Assembly (NCBI GenBank): GCA_025210695.1
Contig: JAOARE010000013.1
Span: 1 to 33,827 of the forward strand
Origin: Rickettsiales bacterium
Lineage (GTDB): Bacteria > Pseudomonadota > Alphaproteobacteria > Rickettsiales > CANDYO01
Length of the DNA: 33,827 nt
Direction of reading: 5' to 3'
The translations under genes were made by a program, and so were the position numbers. Shown piece after piece: positions 25,934 through 33,420 of the stretch (position 1 is its first letter; the number at the start of each line of letters is the position of its first letter). The notes under the pieces are model-generated. The model searched no databases. It was not told the origin of the DNA and saw nothing but the letters and a program-made list of their open reading frames with translations.

Positions 25934-26563
25934 TTAGCCAAGCTTTTTTGACCAGACAGCCAATTGGTTTTCTTGTGGTATATCTTTGTCAACTTGCTTC
26001 CAAGAAAATTTTATTTTTATTTCTTTAAGTGGGTTACACCCTAAAGCTTTCCATAAAGGTTCAAGAGGACGATAGTTTTCTGGTTTTAAAGGATGATCAT
26101 TAGGGCGTATTACGGTCATGAAAGTTATATTTGTATAGTTTCTATCTTTAGCACATTGTTCGTGATATTTAGCTATAATATTACTTAAACCCTTATTACG
26201 ATATTTTTCTTTAATCATCATTTCACCAACATAAAGATATTTGCTTATATCTATCTTATTTTTAATGAAGGGAGCTTTAACTTCTTCCATTTCTTCTTTA
26301 AGGGGGATAGAGTTAGAGAATCCCACCACTTTATCGCCATCTAATACTAGTAATATGATGCTATTCTTAGAGTTGAAATATACATTTAGATATTCTTCCT
26401 CATATTCGAGACTGCCTTTATAAAGATAAGGAAATTCTTTGAACATGGTAATTCTTATATTAGCAATTTGTTTAAGATATTTTTTTGCTTTTTCTCCTGT
26501 AAAAGATTGAAGAGATAATCCATCTTTTGATTGCCAAATAATTTTAGATAAAGCTTTGTTCAT
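25934..26563 (-). CDS. GNAT-family N-acetyltransferase
   Basis: The 209-residue protein shows the GNAT core: a beta-strand LYVGEMMIKEKYRNKGLSNII with the acetyl-CoA pyrophosphate loop (KYRNKGLSN in place of R/QxxGxG/A), then an NITFMTVIR strand and a C-terminal region. The N-terminal half (SKNSIILLVLDGDKVVGFSN) carries the usual first beta-strands. Substrate unknown: a small molecule or a protein amine. Its ATG overlaps the recO TGA (ATGA at 26560-26563), so it is translationally coupled to recO. Confidence 0.75.
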   Translation of the reverse strand: MNKALSKIIWQSKDGLSLQSFTGEKAKKYLKQIANIRITMFKEFPYLYKGSLEYEEEYLNVYFNSKNSIILLVLDGDKVVGFSNSIPLKEEMEEVKAPFIKNKIDISKYLYVGEMMIKEKYRNKGLSNIIAKYHEQCAKDRNYTNITFMTVIRPNDHPLKPENYRPLEPLWKALGCNPLKEIKIKFSWKQVDKDIPQENQLAVWSKKLG

Positions 26564-27267
26564 AATAATAACTCCGTGAATCTAATTCTTGCTTGTGGAA
26601 TTTCTTTAGAATGTGGTTGGTAGAATGTTTTATAGATAAAATGTTTATTGATTTTTAGTGCATTTTTAATATCTTGCTCACTTGCCGCTGTTTCATTTAT
26701 TAGAAAAGATGGCAATAAAAGAAGTTTATCGTGATATGGTTCTCCCGAGGATCTGCTAACGGCTCTTCCTGTTCTTGGTGAAATATAATATAGATCTTCC
26801 TTTGAGCCAGTATCAGCACAAGCATCAAGGCTAAGTCCATACCCTAATTCTTGGAGAATAGATAGCTCTAGTTTTATGTATTCAGTAAGCCAGTGCTCAT
26901 GATCTTTTAAACTTAATAGGTAACTTATACTATCATCATATATTTTTGATTCTAAAGTTCTTTCAGGCAAACAGGTGCTGAGTATTGAGCAAAGACTTAG
27001 AACCGAATTTAGTTTTAGCTTATCATTTATAACAGCCATAGAAAGGGGGCGCAATAATTCGCAATAGTAGCTTCCTAAATGTTCTTCAAGTCTTGCGCGC
27101 CAAGTGGCGTGAACAATATTACCAAGCTGAACTTGATTGCGAGTTTTTTTATTTAAGCTAAGAAGACCTTTATATACACCATGGTTTGAACTAAATAACC
27201 AACATAGCAATTTATCATCATTAAATTGCTGTTGTTTAATAATAATCGCTTCGCTGGTCCATTGCAT
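26560..27267 (-). CDS. recO: DNA repair protein RecO
   Basis: RecO binds single-stranded DNA and SSB, anneals strands, and with RecR loads RecA. The 235 residues show the OB-fold N-terminus (MQWTSEAIIIKQQQFNDDKL ... SSNHGVYKGLLSLNK), the helical middle region and the LGYGLSLDACADTGS segment, where many RecO proteins have a Cys zinc site; here only one Cys lies in that stretch, so the zinc finger seems absent. Start is ATG 27267 on the minus strand. It is divergent from rdgB and coupled to a GNAT gene behind it. Confidence 0.9.
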   Translation of the reverse strand: MQWTSEAIIIKQQQFNDDKLLCWLFSSNHGVYKGLLSLNKKTRNQVQLGNIVHATWRARLEEHLGSYYCELLRPLSMAVINDKLKLNSVLSLCSILSTCLPERTLESKIYDDSISYLLSLKDHEHWLTEYIKLELSILQELGYGLSLDACADTGSKEDLYYISPRTGRAVSRSSGEPYHDKLLLLPSFLINETAASEQDIKNALKINKHFIYKTFYQPHSKEIPQARIRFTELLL

Positions 27268-27320
27268 AAATTAAAGATGATGTTACAAGAAAACTAGATC
27301 GTTCTATAATAACACATTTA

Positions 27321-27349
27321 TTGACAACTTCTTCTATAAAAGTTATCAA
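27321..27349 (+). promoter_or_regulatory. Promoter of rdgB with imperfect palindrome
   Basis: A perfect TTGACA (27321-27326), 17 bases, and TATCAA (27344-27349). The two boxes lie in the arms of an inverted repeat, TTGACAACTT (27321-27330) and AAGTTATCAA (27340-27349), with one mismatch. A dimeric regulator bound there would cover the promoter. Confidence 0.5.
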
Positions 27350-27384
27350 TATCTAACATAAATTTAAAGATAGAGCTCGATACT

Positions 27385-27984
27385 ATGAGTAGTAAATTTC
27401 CTTATGATAAACTTTTAATTGCCAGCAATAATCCAGGTAAGGTTAGAGAAATAAAATCTTTATTAGATCCATACGGAATAGAGATTTTTTCAATAACTGA
27501 TTTTGATGTTGAGGAGCCAGAAGAAACAGAGGCCACTTTTATTGGCAATGCCAGGCTAAAAGCAGCATATTATGGTAAGAGATTAAGTCTTCCAGCTTTA
27601 GCGGATGATTCAGGAATATCGATTGAAGAATTGGGTGGATTCCCAGGTGTGTATTCTGCAAGGATTGCAGGGCCTGATAAAGATTTTACTATAGCTTTTG
27701 ATAAAATTGAAAAAATGTTGGCCGAAAAAGATTTAAAAACCAGCCCTGCTTTTTTTACCTGTGCGTTGTCATTATGGCATCCAGACGGAATAATAGAAGA
27801 CTTTGAAGGCAGGATTGATGGGATAGTCTCTTTTCCTGCAATTGGCATGCATGGATTTGGTTATGATCCCATATTCACATTAAATGGATATAACAAAAGA
27901 CTGAGTGAAATGGCTCCAGAAGAAAAGAATAAGCTAAGCCATCGCTCTTTAGCATTTAAAAAATTTATTGAGCATTGTTTCTAA
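27385..27984 (+). CDS. rdgB: XTP/dITP diphosphatase (non-canonical purine NTP pyrophosphatase)
   Basis: The enzyme hydrolyses dITP, XTP and ITP to the monophosphates, keeping deaminated purines out of DNA and RNA. At 199 residues it has the usual length. Signature motifs are IASNNPGKVREI at the N-terminus, FIGNARLKA, ADDSGISIEELGGFPGVYSA, MHGFGYDPIF and LSHRSLAFKKF. Its TAA stop overlaps by one base the ATG of hemW (TAATG), a common gene pair in proteobacteria. Confidence 0.95.
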   Translation: MSSKFPYDKLLIASNNPGKVREIKSLLDPYGIEIFSITDFDVEEPEETEATFIGNARLKAAYYGKRLSLPALADDSGISIEELGGFPGVYSARIAGPDKDFTIAFDKIEKMLAEKDLKTSPAFFTCALSLWHPDGIIEDFEGRIDGIVSFPAIGMHGFGYDPIFTLNGYNKRLSEMAPEEKNKLSHRSLAFKKFIEHCF

Positions 27985-29123
27985 TGCAAAACATAGCTAT
28001 TTATATCCATTGGCCATTTTGTAAGAGTAAGTGCCCTTATTGTGATTTTAATAGCCATGTGCGCGAGAATATTGAGCAACAAAAATGGAATGAGGCTTAT
28101 CTTAAAGAGATTGAGAATAATAAAGAATATTTATCTAACAAGAACATAGTTTCAATATTTTTTGGTGGTGGTACTCCATCTTTAATGCCAAGTTTTATCG
28201 TTGAAAATATAATTCAGAAGCTATCTAGTGTTTCTACTATGGATTCTAATGTAGAAATTACCTTAGAGGCTAATCCAACTTCTGTTGAAAGCAGCAAGTT
28301 TAAAAGTTTTTCTAATGCAGGAATTAATAGAGTATCATTAGGGATTCAATCTCTCAATTCAGATGATTTAAAATTCTTAGGAAGGGAGCACAGCGTTAAT
28401 GAAGCTATAGAAGCTATTGAAATTGCAAAAGAAAATTTTGCTAGATATTCTTTTGATCTTATTTATGCCTTGCCCAAGCAAAGTTTAAGTTCCTGGGAGA
28501 AGGAATTGTCTCAAGCGCTTAAATTAGCAGGAAGTCATTTATCCCTCTATCAATTAACAATAGAGAAGGGAACTCCATTTTATAGTTTATATCAAAAAAA
28601 TAAGTTTCAAATTCCTAATGAAGAATTGGCTAAAGATTTTTATTCTAAAACTCAGGATATTATGAATGATGCAGGTCTGCCTGCATATGAAATATCCAAT
28701 CATGCAAGAAATGGGGAAGAATGTAGGCATAATATTGTTTATTGGAAATATGATGAGTTTCTAGGAATAGGTCCTGGTGCCCATGGTAGAATACATAATA
28801 AAGCCATTCATAGCATATATCATCCAGAGAATTGGCTTAACAAAGTTTTAGAAGGGCAAAGTCCCATTCAAAGTGCAATTGATCTTACTTTAGAGGAGAG
28901 GATTTGTGAAATATTATTGATGGGACTAAGATTAAGAGAGGGAATAAATCAGCAAGATTTTATTAGCAAAACAGGGCACAAGTTTTTAGAAGCATTAAAT
29001 GCGGATAAACTAAATTGGTTGCTTGATAGTCAATATCTGAAGTTTGAGAATAATTTTCTTTATGCTAGTGAAAAAGGCAGATTAGTTCTTAATTATATTA
29101 TCAATCAATTAACAGAGAATTAG
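27984..29123 (+). CDS. hemW: Radical SAM heme chaperone HemW
   Basis: HemW is a radical SAM-family protein, once called a second coproporphyrinogen oxidase, and is thought to insert heme into respiratory proteins. From ATG 27984 the product has 379 residues; a TTG start at 27975 would overlap rdgB more. The iron-sulfur motif is C13xxxC17xxC20 within IHWPFCKSKCPYCDFNSHV, the HemW type. SIFFGGGTPSLMP is the SAM-binding GGE-like region, and NRVSLGIQSLNSDDLKFLGR follows. It ends by overlapping ccmC tail-to-tail by 4 bases. With ccmC it suggests local heme handling, although the genes are on opposite strands. Confidence 0.94.
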   Translation: MQNIAIYIHWPFCKSKCPYCDFNSHVRENIEQQKWNEAYLKEIENNKEYLSNKNIVSIFFGGGTPSLMPSFIVENIIQKLSSVSTMDSNVEITLEANPTSVESSKFKSFSNAGINRVSLGIQSLNSDDLKFLGREHSVNEAIEAIEIAKENFARYSFDLIYALPKQSLSSWEKELSQALKLAGSHLSLYQLTIEKGTPFYSLYQKNKFQIPNEELAKDFYSKTQDIMNDAGLPAYEISNHARNGEECRHNIVYWKYDEFLGIGPGAHGRIHNKAIHSIYHPENWLNKVLEGQSPIQSAIDLTLEERICEILLMGLRLREGINQQDFISKTGHKFLEALNADKLNWLLDSQYLKFENNFLYASEKGRLVLNYIINQLTEN

Positions 29124-29827
29124 TTTATATCTTTGCGGGTTATTTTATATTCTATGAATTTTCTTTTTAAGATAATTAACAAATTAGCTTTAAAATATAG
29201 AATAAAAGCCATAAACATTAGCATCAAAGGGATAAGCATGGAAATATGGATGCTAGGCCCTGAAAGCTTAAAAACGCTGGCTGGTTGATGGAGACTATTC
29301 CATAGATTAACAGAGAATTTTACAATAGGCACATTAATTATCCCTAAAATTGCAAGGGCAGCAGGTGCTTTATTATTTCTTTTATCTTCGGTTAAATTAG
29401 ATAAAACTAAATATCCTATATAGAAGAAAAATAAAATTAACATTGAAGTGAGTCTTGCATCCCACACCCACCAGGTTCCCCAAATTGGTTTCCCCCAGAA
29501 AGAACCAGTATATAAAGTTATAAAGCAAAAGACTGTTCCAATAGGCGCTGAAGATTTAGAAATTAAATCAAATACTGGGTTATTCCATACTAAATAAACA
29601 AAACTTGCAATTGCCATCAGAGTATAAATTCCTAAACTCATCCATGCAGATGGAACATGAACATACATTATTCTCACATATTCTCCCTGCTGATAATCCA
29701 CAGGAGATTCAAAGAAACCATAATATATTCCAGCTGTTAGAAACGCTAGCATCGCAATTATGATATATTTCAAATATTTATCGGTAAATTTGCTAATATA
29801 AGATGGCAAGAAAATTTTATTTATCAT
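29120..29827 (-). CDS. ccmC: Cytochrome c maturation heme-handling protein CcmC
   Basis: CcmC is an inner-membrane protein that presents heme to the chaperone CcmE in system I cytochrome c biogenesis. The 235 residues form about six membrane helices. The tryptophan-rich WWD domain is FWGKPIWGTWWVWDARLTS (about 110-128), and the two heme-ligand His candidates are His57 (YVHVPSAW) and His180 (LHQPASVFK), in the places known from E. coli. No ccmA, B, D, E or F is adjacent, in line with the scattered ccm genes typical of Rickettsiales. Confidence 0.93.
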   Translation of the reverse strand: MINKIFLPSYISKFTDKYLKYIIIAMLAFLTAGIYYGFFESPVDYQQGEYVRIMYVHVPSAWMSLGIYTLMAIASFVYLVWNNPVFDLISKSSAPIGTVFCFITLYTGSFWGKPIWGTWWVWDARLTSMLILFFFYIGYLVLSNLTEDKRNNKAPAALAILGIINVPIVKFSVNLWNSLHQPASVFKLSGPSIHISMLIPLMLMFMAFILYFKANLLIILKRKFIEYKITRKDIN

Positions 29828-29878
29828 TTAGATTCCATTAACAACTGGTCTCTTAAGATGTAGCATATTTATATAATC

Positions 29879-29907
29879 TTGTAAAGATAGAGGCTTATGA
29901 TTATACT
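29879..29907 (+). promoter_or_regulatory. Promoter of birA
   Basis: TTGTAA (29879-29884), exactly 17 bases, then TATACT (29902-29907); transcription would start near 29914, about 35 bases before the TTG start codon. Confidence 0.55.
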
Positions 29908-29948
29908 TCCATTGAAAATCTAAGTTCTTAAAACTACAAGGAGTTATT

Positions 29949-30737
29949 TTGAAAGAAAATTTATTATTACTTAATCAAGAGTTGATTAATAAAAAAATAG
30001 CTAATTCTAATATTATCATTGAAGTGTTAGAAAATATTGATTCCACCAATACTTATCTTAGAAATAAATTATCACAAGATAAGATAAGAGTTTGTTTTGC
30101 TGAAACTCAGTCTGGTGGTAGAGGGAGTAGGAAGAGAAGGTTTTGGTATTCTCCTTTTGGTCAGAATATCTATATGTCTTATAGTAGATCACTTAGGAAA
30201 GATTTAAGTGAGCTCAGTGGTTTAAGTCTGGTGGTAAGCATGGCGATGTTAGATGCTATTAAAGAGATTGGCATATCTGATAATATAATGCTTAAATGGC
30301 CTAATGATGGAATGTATGAAGGTCATAAACTTATGGGGAATATCATAGAAGCTCAAGTTGGGAATAAAGGAGGGGCATTGGTTATAATAGGCTTAGCTAT
30401 TAATGTTAATATGTTGGAAGATGAAAATAATAATATTACCCAGAAATGGAGTTCTCTTAGAAAAATTACGGGGAAATATATAGATAGAAATAATTTGGCT
30501 GTTGCACTTATTCATAATTTGAATTTCTATCTTGAGCAATTTGAGAAATATGGACTAAGAGACTTTATTCATCAATGGCAGAAAATAGATTCTTTATATA
30601 ATAAGTCTATCAAACTTAATGATGGTGAATTTTCAGGAATTGCTAAAGGAATAAACGAAGAGGGGAATTTGTTGTTGGAGTTGGGAGGTGGAGAGGTTAA
30701 GGCCTTTCCATCAGGCGAGGCCTCAATAGTTAAGTGA
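29949..30737 (+). CDS. birA: Biotin--[acetyl/propionyl-CoA carboxylase] ligase, no DNA-binding domain
   Basis: It makes biotinyl-AMP and attaches biotin to the BCCP lysine of carboxylases, here presumably Lys628 of PccA. The 262 residues lack the N-terminal helix-turn-helix of E. coli BirA, so it is a class I ligase without repressor function. Motifs: ENIDSTNTYL, the adenylate loop SGGRGSRKRRFWYSPFGQNI, LKWPNDGMYEGHKLMGNIIE (KWPND 116-120) and a C-terminal SH3-like cap. The loop differs from the usual GRGRxGRxW: it reads GRGSRKRRFW, with one extra residue. The start is TTG 29949, supported by AAGGAG (29938-29943) at good spacing. Confidence 0.9.
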   Translation: MKENLLLLNQELINKKIANSNIIIEVLENIDSTNTYLRNKLSQDKIRVCFAETQSGGRGSRKRRFWYSPFGQNIYMSYSRSLRKDLSELSGLSLVVSMAMLDAIKEIGISDNIMLKWPNDGMYEGHKLMGNIIEAQVGNKGGALVIIGLAINVNMLEDENNNITQKWSSLRKITGKYIDRNNLAVALIHNLNFYLEQFEKYGLRDFIHQWQKIDSLYNKSIKLNDGEFSGIAKGINEEGNLLLELGGGEVKAFPSGEASIVK

Positions 30738-30740
30738 GCT

Positions 30741-30966
30741 CTAATTACTAAACTTTACGCATTCTTGGCAATATGGATACATAACCGATTCATTGTCTTT
30801 TTTCCAAGTATTAGATCCATAATGGTTGCCAATGTCTTTGTGGATAATAAAATTTTATCCTTCGTATAATTCTTTATTATTTGTCATGAAAGTATCATTA
30901 TATTTATCATTAGAATTAGCTTTGTCAAAAAAAAGCAAGTGAAAGAGCAACTATAAGGGATATCTT
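30741..30966 (-). pseudogene. Remnant of a small secreted-protein gene
   Basis: Read on the minus strand right after the stop of the 133-residue ORF, codons give KISLIVALSLAFF, a signal-peptide core without a start codon, then a TGA caused by a run of eight A (plus strand 30927-30934). Removing one base restores the frame to DKANSNDKYNDTFMTNNKEL..., which meets an in-frame TAA at 30855-30857. It then continues as NFIIHKDIGNHYGSNTWKKD... to YPYCQECVKFSN and a TAG at 30741. No start, one frameshift and one nonsense codon indicate a decayed gene. The family is unknown; the CxxC near the end could be a metal or disulphide site. Confidence 0.5.
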
Positions 30967-31368
30967 TTAATCCATCATAAGTTCTGCAATTAAAAATCCA
31001 GATACACCTACTAACTTAGATGTAATGTCTGCATCATGAAGTTTGTTATTTATATTATTCATATTCTCACAATAAGTGGTAATATAATACTTTAAATTAG
31101 AAGTGCATGTATCTTCTGGTAAATTATTTTCACAAAAGTTGCTTATTAACTCTTGTCCTTGCTCGCTTCTAGGGCTTTCTATGTTACGACAATTATCATC
31201 AAGTTTTGAAAGCAAATCCATTGTATTTAAATTTTCATAACTAGACAGCATCTTAGCAAATTCATTGTTTTCTGTAGTTTCTCTATCATTTATATTGCTA
31301 AAAGCTAGATTAGTGACTTTCATTGCAGTGTATCCAATGAATGTTGATATGGCGTGTCTAGTATACAT
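30967..31368 (-). CDS. Hypothetical Cys-containing protein with hydrophobic ends
   Basis: The 133-residue product is unrecognised. The N-terminus (residues 5-25, HAISTFIGYTAMKVTNLAF) and the last 15 residues (LVGVSGFLIAELMM) are hydrophobic. The middle is polar and acidic, with four Cys (DNCRN, NFCENN, DTCTS, TYCENM) that could form disulphides, so it may be exported. A good AAGGA lies 7 bases before the ATG (31368), which favours a real gene. It is followed in the same frame by a decayed segment, so it could be the surviving part of a longer gene. Confidence 0.5.
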   Translation of the reverse strand: MYTRHAISTFIGYTAMKVTNLAFSNINDRETTENNEFAKMLSSYENLNTMDLLSKLDDNCRNIESPRSEQGQELISNFCENNLPEDTCTSNLKYYITTYCENMNNINNKLHDADITSKLVGVSGFLIAELMMD

Positions 31369-31763
31369 TTGATTATCCTTATAAAATAAAATTTAAATAT
31401 TTATCGCATCAAGAAGTGGCAACATAAGTGTATTAATTTATTAATTATTTGTCAAGGTTTGATTTGCAGATATTAAGGTCATGCTAAATGAGGGTATTTT
31501 ATTATAGTGCAAAGTTGTATGATAGTATTCAATTGAGTAAAGACTCAAAGCAATAAATCTATACACAGAAGGCGTAGGACTCAGGACAGAGAGGCTGAAG
31601 GAGTTTCGACGTCATTGGTTAATTTGTGATTATTTGAATTTACAAAGCAGAGGCTCTCAGTATCCTTATTTAGCGCTGCTTTACTGCATTAATAATCCAG
31701 ATTTACTTTTTTATAGCTATAATGTAAGATACAATTCTTTAAAGCTAATAATAGTGAGAAAAT
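31369..31763 (+). other. 395-base intergenic region upstream of mtnN
   Basis: No gene is called here. It holds a TATAAT (31718-31723) suited to mtnN but with no good -35. There is an inverted repeat AAAGCAG (31644-31650) / CTGCTTT (31676-31682) with a 25-base loop, in a stretch that is richer in G+C than its surroundings (about 31570-31680). A plus-strand frame without any start codon stays open from about 31550 into mtnN. A small RNA or a decayed gene are both possible; neither is demonstrated. Confidence 0.35.
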
Positions 31764-32522
31764 ATGCGTATTGGAATAATGGGTTCTATGCCTGAAGAGG
31801 TAGTATATGTTCAAGACAATTTATTTTCTAAAAAGAGTGAAATAATTGGTGATAGAGAGTTTGTATCCGGTAGTTTATATGGGATTGAAACAGTTGTTTC
31901 CTTTTCTAGATGGGGAAAAGTTGCAAGCAGTATCACCGCCACCAATTTAATAACTTGCTTTGATGTGGATTGTATAATTTTCACAGGGGTAGCGGGAGCA
32001 ATTAGTAGTGATTTAAATATTGGGGATATAATAATAGCTAAGGAATTATATCAACATGATGTAGATGCTCAGCCATTTTTTGAAAAGTATCAGATACCAC
32101 TAACTAAAGATGTATTTTTCCAAACTGATGTAGAGCTAACTCAGAAAGCGTTAACAGCGGCAAATGGATTTGCTAGAAACATTAATTCTTTTATAGATAA
32201 AGCAGCCTTAGATAAGTTTAAAATCGTTACACCTAAAGTGTGTTATGGCAAAATAGCTTCAGGTGATCAAGTTATTACTAGTAGCCAAAAGACCAAACAA
32301 ATAAGAGAAGAAATGCCTGATTTATTAGCAGTGGAAATGGAAGGTGCTGCAGTGGCTCAAGTTTGCAAAGATTATAAGGTGCCTTTTACTGTTATTAGGA
32401 TAATATCTGATAAAGCTGATCGTAGTGCGGTAATAGATTGTCCAAAATTTATTGACTTAGTGGCAAAAATATATTCACTTGCAATAATTAAAGAGTTCTA
32501 TGCTTTAATTAAGCAGAAATAA
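31764..32522 (+). CDS. mtnN: 5'-methylthioadenosine/S-adenosylhomocysteine nucleosidase
   Basis: It cleaves the adenine from methylthioadenosine, S-adenosylhomocysteine and 5'-deoxyadenosine, removing inhibitory products of SAM-using enzymes, including radical SAM proteins such as HemW. The 252 residues are about 20 longer than E. coli MtnN, with extra sequence near residues 100-150. Catalytic residues are in place: Glu12 (MGSMPEEV), Glu193 in AVEMEGAAVAQVC, and Asp216 in IRIISDKADRS; FTGVAGAISSDLNIGDIII is the ribose-phosphorylase family core. GTGAG lies 7 bases before the ATG. Related nucleosidases exist, but the motif set favours MtnN. Confidence 0.9.
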   Translation: MRIGIMGSMPEEVVYVQDNLFSKKSEIIGDREFVSGSLYGIETVVSFSRWGKVASSITATNLITCFDVDCIIFTGVAGAISSDLNIGDIIIAKELYQHDVDAQPFFEKYQIPLTKDVFFQTDVELTQKALTAANGFARNINSFIDKAALDKFKIVTPKVCYGKIASGDQVITSSQKTKQIREEMPDLLAVEMEGAAVAQVCKDYKVPFTVIRIISDKADRSAVIDCPKFIDLVAKIYSLAIIKEFYALIKQK

Positions 32523-32559
32523 GATATCTATTTTTTTCAATAGTAGCTTAATACACAGT

Positions 32560-32584
32560 ATTTTCTAGATTCTCTGTAGAAAAT
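32560..32584. other. A+T-rich hairpin downstream of mtnN
   Basis: ATTTTCTA (32560-32567) and TAGAAAAT (32577-32584) are perfect 8-base inverted repeats with a 9-base loop, 38 bases after the mtnN stop. No U-run follows on the plus strand, though T7 (32531-32537) lies before it. It could be a weak terminator or 3' stabilising structure. Confidence 0.25.
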
Positions 32585-32665
32585 TGACTATAGTTAAGTA
32601 GATGCAACAGAACCTTAAAAAGACATGTATTGTATCTATTAAACCGAACAAAATATTATAATTTA

Positions 32666-32962
32666 ATGAGAAATAAAATCGTTACACTTGCTAAAAATGA
32701 ATGCCAAGGTAATGCAGATAATGAAAAGTACTTATCTACAATCAGGAAATATCTGATTACCAAAGATCAAAGTTTTAAAGATATACATAAAAAATTTGAT
32801 TGATGTGGAGCTTATGTTCACTATATATTGAAACATTTAGGTGTTAATCTGCCTGTAGAGTATAAATCGTCTCACTTTGGTTTTATAAAAACTTGGGTAG
32901 AATGGGCAAATGACTGGTTTAGAAAGTTACCGGAAGCGTTTTTGAGCAAAGTCACGACCTGA
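32666..32962 (+). pseudogene. Broken cell-wall hydrolase-like gene (CHAP/NlpC-P60-like, TIGR02594-like), TGA at Trp position
   Basis: From ATG 32666 the frame runs 45 codons to KKFD, then a TGA (32801-32803), then CGAYVHYILKHLGVNLPVEY in the same frame to a second TGA at 32960. Reading the first TGA as Trp gives FDWCGAYVHYILKHLG, which strongly resembles the WCAAFVxxxLxxxG start of the catalytic motif of CHAP/NlpC-type peptidoglycan hydrolases, where the Cys is the nucleophile. TGA is a true stop in neighbouring genes here, so this is most simply a nonsense mutation TGG to TGA. The His-containing second half of the domain is also missing, so the gene is probably dead. It has no convincing promoter or ribosome binding site. 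Confidence 0.55.
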
Positions 32963-33204
32963 TCCAGATTTGAAGTATTTCTCTAGACTTAGAGCAACAG
33001 CTTGCGTTCCAAACAGCAATATAAGACTTAAGCTTAACTGGAAGATAAGGTTTTGTGGATTTAACAAGACTAGAGTTGTGGTATTATAGTCGTTGTGTAA
33101 GGTTATTAGTATATCCAGTATAAGTTGTATGGTTGGATAGTTCTAAGAAAATAAATGTAATACATATACTAAACTGGAAAATATCATTCATTTACTAACC
33201 CTCC
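32963..33204. other. Gene-free segment between pseudogene and palindromic element
   Basis: No gene is supported. A plus-strand frame without a start codon reads about 45 codons (PDPDLKYFSRLRATACVPNS..., ending at a TAG near 33088), which might be decayed coding DNA. No inverted terminal repeats, tRNA or transposase motifs were seen. Confidence 0.3.
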
Positions 33205-33378
33205 TTCACCCCCCTAAGAGCTAAGCGTGGGCATTCGTTCCTCTAACGCTTACATCGCTTCTTGCTCCGCAATCGCGCTGTAGCGAGCGACGCGCAGATG
33301 GCGGAGCGGGTGGTACTGAAAAATAACTTTTCTTCTTCCCAAAAGTTGAGGATCTCCAAGGGGGGCAAAAAAGGTGAA
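33205..33378. repeat. G+C-rich palindromic element, candidate dispersed repeat
   Basis: This patch of about 175 bases is strikingly richer in G+C than the rest of the window. Outer arms are TTCACC (33205-33210) with GGTGAA (33373-33378), and CCCCCCT (33209-33215) with AGGGGGG (33359-33365). The centre folds as CTTGCTCCGC (33261-33270) with GCGGAGCGGG (33301-33310), a 10-bp stem with two G:U pairs, around an inner GCGC/GCGC pairing. Nested dyads, a sharp composition change and a position beside decayed genes fit a REP/MITE-like palindromic element such as those found in Rickettsia. Repetition elsewhere cannot be tested in this window. Overlapping ORFs on the minus strand are probably artefacts of the high G+C. 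Confidence 0.5.
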
Positions 33379-33420
33379 CATGGCTGAAAATATTGAAAAA
33401 TATGATTTTCAATAAATTGT

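Noticed and set aside
31550..31795. Start-less plus-strand frame entering mtnN
   Set aside because: It has no ATG, GTG or TTG at a ribosome binding site and no recognisable domain, and it overlaps the real mtnN start. It is kept only as a note on the intergenic region.
32801..32803. UGA decoded as Trp across the genome, or as selenocysteine
   Set aside because: Intact genes in the window end in TGA, several with ATGA overlaps that require it to be a stop, and they use TGG for Trp. No selenocysteine context or SECIS-like hairpin was evident.
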